A stretch of DNA of 64,000 nt from Mytilus trossulus. Taxonomy: Eukaryota > Mollusca > Bivalvia > Mytilida > Mytilidae. Below, piece by piece: positions 57,070-64,000 of the stretch (positions are counted from its first letter, which is position 1; each line of letters starts with the position of its first letter). Position numbers and translations under genes: made by a program. The notes beneath the pieces were generated by a model that was not told the DNA's origin, did no database searches, and saw nothing but the letters and a program-made list of their open reading frames with translations. The stretch spans positions 9,975,916-10,039,915 of the forward strand of contig NC_086375.1 of NCBI RefSeq assembly GCF_036588685.1. The letters are read 5' to 3'.

Positions 57070-60000
57070 GTAAGGAATGAAGATATTTTTTTGGTCAAAA
57101 ATTATTAACTTAAAACTTTGAGACAGTTTTGAAGTTTTTTGAGATTTTAGGATATCTTTGCACCCTGTTTTGTGTTTGTTTGAATTTTTTAATTCATAAA
57201 TTGAAATTCTAAAATTGAGCAATAATTACCATTATTTGATTGATTGTTGATTAGGTTATATATATTCTAAAGATGATTGATTATTTGTTGTTTTGCCATA
57301 TTTATCTTTAAAGTCATAAGAAACGAGTGACCGGTGAAAAATAATGTTCTTCCAATTCTTGAACCAATGCATACAAACATCATTAACTTAGTCTTCTGTG
57401 CACGAATTTATCCTTTTTTTTCGTGTAAATTTCGTATAATCGTCAATTTTTTTTTTCAATCTGTCAGTGTTGTTGTGAAAATATGGCAGGTAATTAAAGT
57501 TTGTGATTTGACGCTGAAGTTTAATGATTGTCACCTGTTCGTCAACAATAGACAAAAAATCAACAAAAAACATGCAAATTGAGCACATGTTTAACATGTA
57601 AATTCAGATAATAGTTTATTTTAAGGACATCCATTGTGTATTGTGATCACCAGATTTTTACGAGATGGGTCACACTGAGGTCACTTTGCATATGGAAAAT
57701 ATGTTGGGGAATTGCTTCCTGGAAAGTAAACTTCTTCTAAATATGAATAAATTAAACAATTTTCTTCAGAAAAAAGTTTTATAATGAGAACTATCCATTG
57801 AGTTATAAAAAAACATATGCATTATTTTTTTTGATTTGAGGTTTCTGATGACTTTAAAACAAATATTGAAAGTGATTCAGTACAACAAAAAATCTTTTTG
57901 GTGTATCATTGAAGGATTTATTCATACATAGTAATATTATGATACAATAAATGAATTTAAAAGTAGTACTTACGATGTTTTTTGTTTTGTTTCAGGGATC
58001 TGCTCCTGTGAAAGGTAGAACCAAAACTTTTGAGGAAGCTCAACAGGATCTTCAGAAGGTAAAACTCAATATAAAAATGGACATAATGGCAATGTGATAT
58101 TATAATTGCTAATGAGACGACTATCCATAAAAAAGGCCCTTAAACATTTGTTAAATGACCTATTTCAGAGGGACAGTCTGCAGTTTATAAAACTGAAACT
58201 ATAATTTCATGAAAATCTATGCATAAAAATGATAAATTAGTTATGAGGAAAAACAGGAAAATTTTGACTTAACTACAGGTAGTTTCAATTTAATAACTGT
58301 AACAACTTAATGTCTAAAGCTTGTGGCAATTATTTCATGCATAATAAAGGATGCTGCTTCTATAGTTTAAATACATATTATATTTGTTTCAGGCGGAGAA
58401 AAAAATTGCAAAAAAGAAAAAGACAAAAGTAAAAGTGATACCAATTTACAGAAATATGACAGTGAGTCAAATTGCCAGTCAAACTGGTAGGACTGTAGGT
58501 ATGTGATCAAAAATTAATTCCCTTGTTTTTAGTTTTGCCAAGTTACATGTATCTCCCTTTTGAGTTCGTACACTTTAAGTGGAGTTGAAAGTTTGTCAAA
58601 GTCCTAATTGACAGAGAATTATTGATCTCTTTTATGCTTTGTGACGAGTGAACCAACACCTTCTAACGGAAAAGCTGGTAGAGTAACCAAGATGCATACC
58701 GAAGTATGCTGCGGTTGTCTTAAAACCTCATGGAAATATAATATGTAGAGACAACAACATCTTTTATGCTTTGTTATACAATTATCTACTAATGACCATT
58801 ATAACTTCAGTCATCTGAAAAAATGGGAATTTCCATTAAATTTACCATGGAGTCACTCAGGTTGGTTGATCGCTCACCTTGAACAGTGGTGTAACAGTAA
58901 ACTACTTACTTTAAATATATTGACTTCTATAGTCCAGTCAAACTATGATTTAACCTCAAACTAATTGCAACAGAAAATATTTTAGTTCTAATCTAAAGCA
59001 ATATGCCCTTTATATACACAGAAAAAAGTCCTATAAAATCTAACTTGAGGAAAACACAAAATCCACATTTTTAATTTCCTATGGAAATTAACATTGGAAG
59101 GTGAGATAACTCTTGCAAAAATAAGTCTTTTTTGGTCAGTTTTTGGTTGTTTTTCTTGAAATTTATGTAAAGTTTGATACTTTGATGGGGTTATAAGTTT
59201 GTAATTGACTAAATTATGTCATCTTCTGCTCATGAAATGTACAAAACCAAAGTGTTATGGGTAGTTTAATTTTTTTCGTGTATTTTTCATTCAGGAAATT
59301 GCAAATTTGAAGCTTTTTGACCATTTTGAAAAAATAATGTGAAAATTTGGTATTGTTTATATCTGGATATTATACTTTTTCAAAAACTTACTTATCTAAA
59401 GAAACTTTAAACCACAAAAAGAAGAATACATGCTTCATCATTTTAATTAAATTTGAGATTCTTAACCTTGACATGTTGAAAAATTCAATAAACGGTCAAC
59501 TAATGAATTACGAAATCTAGATTATAGCTTGATAAAAGATATGAAAACACCTTTAAAGTTGTTTGTTATACTCTAAAGACCGCTAAAAAATCAAGAATGA
59601 ATACATTCTGATGAATAGAAGCGGTAAAGTTATAATTTTGTTTCAATTTTTATTGATATTTCTGCCTTTTTTGCAAGAGTTATCTCCCTTTTCAATGCAA
59701 ATCTCCATAAGAATTTTAAATGGTGATTTTTTTAGTCTTCCTCAAGTAAGATTTTATGGGACTTTTTTCTGTGTATATTTGGGGTATAATGCTAAAGATT
59801 AAAACTTAAAAATCTTCTGTTGCAATTACTTTCGGGTTAGGGTCTAATTTATGCTAGATTGACTGGACTACTAGGGAATTTTTTTGAATCTTTGCTGCCT
59901 CATTGACCCATACCCAATACCATATTTTTTTCTCTCTCAAAGGCACAAAATTGAGACAATTTATTATCCATAGGTCACTTTAGAGTTCAATTTGCTTTTA

Positions 60001-63000
60001 CTTTTAAATGTTTTCTGCTTTTTGGTAGAAGAAGCAAATATCAGTTTTTATGTCTATAGTTTGACTGAATGTATTACCTTACTTCCATATTCACTGCAAA
60101 CACACTTTTATGAGATGAATAAGTCATAAAACAATTAACACAACTCTTTGGTAGACTCTAAATGGGTCTCCATAATGCGCCTGAAATGGAAGATCTCAAA
60201 AGTTGTTTGTTAACAACAAATCTGAGTATTATCTCTGTGTAGTGATATTGGACATGCATAACATGTTTTTAATTTTAACAAATGACTGAGCTTAGCCATT
60301 TGTGGTGACTTGGAAATGTAGAGAACCATAGAATAAATGTTTAAAAACTATGGAGTTATTAAACGTATGCAAAGACTGAAATTTTATGATGTGAGCAGAG
60401 GAATTGAGGAAATGGCTACCATAACTGCCTACTTAAAATGAATTGCCCTTCTGTCCCCAAATAAGCACACTGTTGACCAAACTCTTTTATTGCATTAATT
60501 AAAAAAGTTTACTACAAAGTTTTGATAATACAACGTTGTAATACTTTTTTTTTGCTGAACAAGTACATGTAATTCAATAGTGTTCTAGTAGAGGTTTTTT
60601 TATAGCATAATTTTAATAATACAATTTTTTCTGTAGATAATATTCTAGATGCTATGGAATATGCTAATTCCAGACAAGCATTTCGTGGAGGCAAGACAGA
60701 AAGTGAGTGTTAATAGATTTTGTTAATTAGGGCTGTTCCAGAAATGACCATGTCAGATTGTCCACTTTGGGACGAACATTTTGGGAATTAAGATAGCATG
60801 AAATGCAATCCGAATCCTATGTTACTGACTTGATATCTAAATCTTCCAAGGATAATCACTACTTTTGATACCCACAAAATATAAGGCATGATCTTAACAT
60901 TCTATACATCCTATCCATGAATATTTCCAAAAGATTATCAATGAAATATATGATTAGATATTCATGATGGTATACTTGTCACAAATATTACATAATTTGT
61001 TTAGTTTATCTTCAAGGGTGTCTTTAACGTGCAAGAGATATGGCTCTCTCTAAACACGGGTCAGCCGTTTATCGTCCCCGTCCGACGGACTATCATCGTT
61101 TCCTCAAGACCATACTCGCAAATGATGTCAAGGGAGAGCCGAAAATTGAGTTCCTGAAATTTTCATCCCAAACAGGAATCAAACCAGGAACTTTTGAGTT
61201 AGTAGTCCGATGCACTAACCACTACACTACGGCTCTCACGATTTGTGCAAGTTGCAGGAATCTGATATTTATTCTAAAAACAATTGTTAAAAAAATATCA
61301 ATGATGTCATTGCTCAAGTCCTTTTTTATACGCCCGTCTTTTAGACGGGACGTATTATGGTATACTGTTGTCCGTCCGTCTGTCCGTCCATCTGTCCCTC
61401 CGTCGTCCACACTTCGGACAATAACTCAAAAACACTTTCACCAATTTCCATGAAACTTAAGTGAATTGTTTATATCTATTGACGTAAGCTCCCTTTCGTT
61501 TTTTTTTAATTTCAGATTTTAAGTTTTGGATTTATGGGGCTTTATACATAAAAAGGGGGGTCCGTCGTCCACGCTTCAAACAATAACTCAAAAACACTTT
61601 CACCAATTTCCATTATCTTAAGTGAGTTGTTTATATCTATTGACGTAAGCTCCCTTTTGTTTTTTTTTTAAATTTCAGGTTTTTAGTTTTGGATTTATAG
61701 GGCTTTATTCATAAAAAAGGGGGTCCATGGTCCACACTTCGGACAATAACTCAAAAATACTTTCATCAATGTCCATGAAACTTTGTTGAATTGTTTATAT
61801 CTATTGATATAAGCTCCCCTTCAATTTTTATAAATTTCAGATTTTAAGTTTTGGATTTATGGGGCTTTATTCATAAAAAAAAGGGGGATTTTTAACACTT
61901 CGGACAATAACTCAAAAAGGCTTTCACCAATGTCTATGAAACTTTGGTGAGTTGTTTATATCTATTGATGTAAGCTCCCTTTATAAATTTCAGATTTTTC
62001 ATTTCAGTATTATGAATTTTTATGCTTAAAAAAGGGGGGGATTTCCGATTTTGGGACAATAACTAACACTTTCACAAAATTTTATGCAACTTTGATAAAT
62101 TGTTTATATCTATTGACATAAGCTCCCTTTCCATTTTTATATATTTTAGATTTTCCGTTTTCTTTTATAAGTAATGAATTTTTATACTTAAAAAAGGGGG
62201 ATTTTATATATGCAACTTTGGTGAAACTGAGAGCAACGGGCGTATCATTCGCTAAAGCGCAGCCCTTTATTAAAATTGGGGAGTTTTCTTCCTTTGTGTT
62301 CATAATTGTCATGATTATACTACAATCAATGTTTTATACAATACAATGTTTAATTTTGCTTCCCACTGATAAATTACAGCAATCTTTTATCCCAAGCACT
62401 TTGATTTTTAACACACACCAACTGCAGAAATGAAATAAATTAGAACAAAACTTCCTTTGCATTTTCTTTCAGTCAGTGATGTGTATAAATGTATTCTGTA
62501 AACAAATCTTCTATCTGTAAGACTACTGATGTTATTTTCTTTTTCTTTTAGTCACTGATGTGAAAGTTATTCAGAAAACTCTAACATTCCTTGGCTACAG
62601 ATCACGGATTATAGCTAATCCAGAAATGGTGGTAGCAAAGAAAGAAGAAAATAGTAGAGATATTGAACCACAGTAGGTCTTAATCTTGGTTTGAATGATT
62701 TTCTAGAAATTTATTGTAGAGCTACTTGTGAACTCAATAGTTAAATTTGAAAATGGAAATTGTTGGATAAATTAACAAAGTCAACTGTTTTTTTAAAAAG
62801 GTGTTTGCTACTGATATTCAAAATAGGTATATTTTGAAAAAAAATGTCTCTTTCGATACATGCTGTATAATGCATGACATTAATAGAGTAGAAAAAATGC
62901 ATGAAGGTTTGTGTGCTCTTTTTGAGATTTTAGCATTTGAACATTTAGAATGATATTGACAGGAAAATAATTTCTCAGTATTTTTCATATGTAATGCATT

Positions 63001-63790
63001 GAAAAATAATAAAGTGTAAATTTAAATTTAAAATTTAGATATTTAAATAAGCAAATCAAGATATATAGACATTGCTTAGCTGAGGAAAATGCTAGAGTAA
63101 TACTAAATATCCCTTCAGGCAGTAAAAGATTCTTCCCAGTTATAAAAACATTTTAAGATTATTATTTACCCATGTATTTCAATATGGCATTTAATTATGT
63201 AAATGCAAAAATAATAACTTTTTGTCTGATGTGAAAAATAAAATAAAAATGAAGAGGTTTATTTTATCTTCTTCAATAGCAATACAATTGTTGTATTCTG
63301 CTAATGATTTAATAGAGTGAATGGTACAGAAAGAAAACTTGTTGTGTACTGTCATGTCTGTGGATTCATTTATTTTTATAGGTATCAATTTATGTGGATT
63401 GAGGAACACTTCCATTTTCTCGGATATTTGATTTTGTGTTTTTTCCAATCATTGCATACAAAACCTTCAGAAAATTTGTAATTTGTTAAACATTGAAATC
63501 AATTAAACCTACAAAAGTTGGGATTCAATGAATAATAATGAATCCACACCATAATTGCAGAAGTAACCATTTCTATTAAACTATTTGTCTTGAAATTGCA
63601 ATTTATCACAAGTATTAAATTTTACATAGGCCCCCACCAGATCCTAGTGTGTTGGTCAGACGTCCACCTATAGTGACCATTATGGGACATGTAGACCATG
63701 GTAAAACAACATTACTAGATGCTCTCAGAAATACTAATGTTGTAGCTCAAGAATTTGGAGGAATAACACAACATATTGGTGCATTCTCAG
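56953..63790 (+). CDS. MTIF2: MTIF2, mitochondrial translation initiation factor 2, 5' part, six coding exons
   Basis: A GTPase that brings fMet-tRNA to the mitochondrial ribosome small subunit. The joined exons give 178 residues, then the gene runs out of the window. Residues 1-35 ([15 protein letters not shown]..., Arg-rich, no acidic residue) look like a mitochondrial targeting peptide. A Lys-rich linker ([17 protein letters not shown]) and an IF2-N-like segment ([20 protein letters not shown]) follow, then [20 protein letters not shown] (G1/P-loop at 63685-63711) and [12 protein letters not shown] (G2). GHVDHGKT with GIT.HIGAF is specific to the IF2 family. All exons have GT..AG borders with consistent phases. 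Confidence 0.95.
57996..58058 (+). CDS. MTIF2: MTIF2 coding exon 2
   Basis: 63 bp, phase 0-0: [21 protein letters not shown]. Acceptor TTTCAG, donor GTAAAA. Confidence 0.88.
58393..58498 (+). CDS. MTIF2: MTIF2 coding exon 3
   Basis: 106 bp encoding [20 protein letters not shown] and [15 protein letters not shown]: the basic linker and start of the IF2-N-like segment. Acceptor TTTCAG, donor GTATGT. Confidence 0.92.
58930..59871 (+). mobile_element. 0.9-kb element with long diverged terminal inverted repeats, copy 2
   Basis: Ends 'tagtccagtcaa' and 'ttgactggacta'. The inner arms pair ('tatatacacagaaaaaagtc' with 'gacttttttctgtgtatatt'). Same family as 38584-39441 but inverted. Lies in the MTIF2 intron before exon 4. 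The 63-codon frame at 59611 is repeat sequence. Confidence 0.78.
60637..60702 (+). CDS. MTIF2: MTIF2 coding exon 4
   Basis: 66 bp encoding [20 protein letters not shown] and TE. Acceptor CTGTAG, donor GTGAGT. Confidence 0.9.
61015..61242 (-). mobile_element. tRNA-derived SINE
   Basis: On the - strand a tRNA-like head has an A box (TAGTGTAGTGGTTAGTGC, 61211-61228) and a B box (GGTTTGATTCC, 61175-61185). It is followed by a non-tRNA body with 'gtccgtcggacggggacgat', 'aacggctgacccgtgtt' and 'tctcttgcacgttaaagaca'. The conserved-looking body suggests a SINE superfamily with a shared central domain; which one is not certain. It accounts for the 137-codon frame at 61040-61453. Confidence 0.85.
61329..62244. 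mobile_element. element with TACGCCCGT inverted ends and internal 160-bp tandem repeats
   Basis: Begins TACGCCCGTCTTTTAGACGG and ends ACGGGCGTA. A pyrimidine-rich 'gtccgtccgtctgtccgtcc' block follows the left end. The interior has five copies of a unit containing 'ttgtttatatctattgac' at 61471, 61632, 61796, 61957 and 62105 (spacing 161, 164, 161, 148). It lies in the MTIF2 intron before exon 5. Confidence 0.8.
62552..62672 (+). CDS. MTIF2: MTIF2 coding exon 5
   Basis: 121 bp encoding [20 protein letters not shown] and [19 protein letters not shown]. Acceptor TTTTAG, donor GTAGGT. Confidence 0.92.
63630..63790 (+). CDS. MTIF2: MTIF2 coding exon 6 (G1 and G2 motifs)
   Basis: 161 bp, starting [20 protein letters not shown], through [14 protein letters not shown] and [13 protein letters not shown]. 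Acceptor ACATAG, donor GTATTA. The next exon is beyond 64000 or unresolved. Confidence 0.96.
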
Positions 63791-64000
63791 GTATTAAAAA
63801 TGCTAGTTGATATAACAGTTCCTTGCGTAAAGGTTTAGATCTATGAACAACTTCAGGATGAGATATTGGGCAGTATGATTTTATGTCTGGGACTACAGGT
63901 CTCAGGTTTGAGTATATTAAGAGAATTTGTCTATCATTAGGCTTGATATATGATTTTTAGATTTTCATCCCAAAAATTTTCTCAAATTATAAAGAGAGAT
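63791..64000 (+). other. MTIF2 intron, continuing past the window
   Basis: AT-rich intron sequence after the G2-motif exon. No further exon is visible before the window ends. Confidence 0.6.

Noticed and set aside
61175-61242. A functional tRNA gene on the - strand
   Set aside because: A and B boxes are present, but the anticodon arm and acceptor pairing are not convincing and a SINE body follows.
61040-61453. 137-codon + strand frame
   Set aside because: It reads antisense through the tRNA-derived SINE and into the TACGCCCGT element; no protein family fits.
1-64000. CRISPR arrays, bacterial operons or phage-type systems
   Set aside because: None present. The window is eukaryotic nuclear DNA with spliceosomal introns, and its repeats are mobile elements or satellites.

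Overview
The window is a piece of an intron-rich, AT-rich animal nuclear genome, most likely a bivalve mollusc and probably a mussel. The clues are short exons with GT..AG introns, a secreted coiled-coil/C1q gene of the kind expanded in bivalves, a Penelope-like retroelement with an upstream GIY-YIG-like domain, and dense small hairpin elements. The species call is inference; no mitochondrial or rRNA marker is present.

Layout. (1) 1-22018, + strand: the 3' two thirds of a Jagged-type Notch ligand. Seventeen exons carry EGF repeats 3-16, the Jagged-specific cysteine-rich (VWC-like) region, the transmembrane segment and the cytoplasmic tail. The reading frame stays open across all 17 splices (942 residues). 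The MNNL, DSL and EGF1-2 exons lie upstream of the window. (2) 22019-29225: a gene-poor stretch between convergent genes, holding probable Jagged 3' UTR, a truncated Penelope-like copy and a 167-bp tandem repeat. (3) 29226-44974, - strand: a complete six-exon ARV1 gene (232 residues; ER membrane lipid/sterol homeostasis). Its intron 2 holds a two-exon secreted C1q-domain gene on the + strand (33217-34629). Its intron 1 holds a decayed Penelope-like element and a decayed LINE fragment. (4) 45276-48713, + strand: a two-exon POP7/Rpp20 gene (147 residues; RNase P/MRP subunit), head to head with ARV1 with only 301 bp between start codons. Its intron 1 carries an antisense LINE with a 492-codon open frame and hairpin elements. 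(5) 48714-56933: intergenic, repeat-rich. (6) 56934 to the window end, + strand: the first six coding exons of mitochondrial translation initiation factor 2 (MTIF2), ending inside the G domain just after G1 and G2.

The genes are not a functional unit. The one arrangement that suggests co-regulation is the ARV1/POP7 divergent pair. Most of the remaining DNA is repeats: a roughly 340-bp family (sometimes tandem) marked by ACGCGCGTTTCGTC, TTAA-bounded MITEs, an 8-bp-TSD hairpin MITE, a tRNA-derived SINE, two copies of a 0.9-kb element with long terminal inverted repeats, and a 1.15-kb inverted-repeat element. All exon boundaries were worked out by hand from splice signals, frame continuity and remembered family motifs; no alignment was run.
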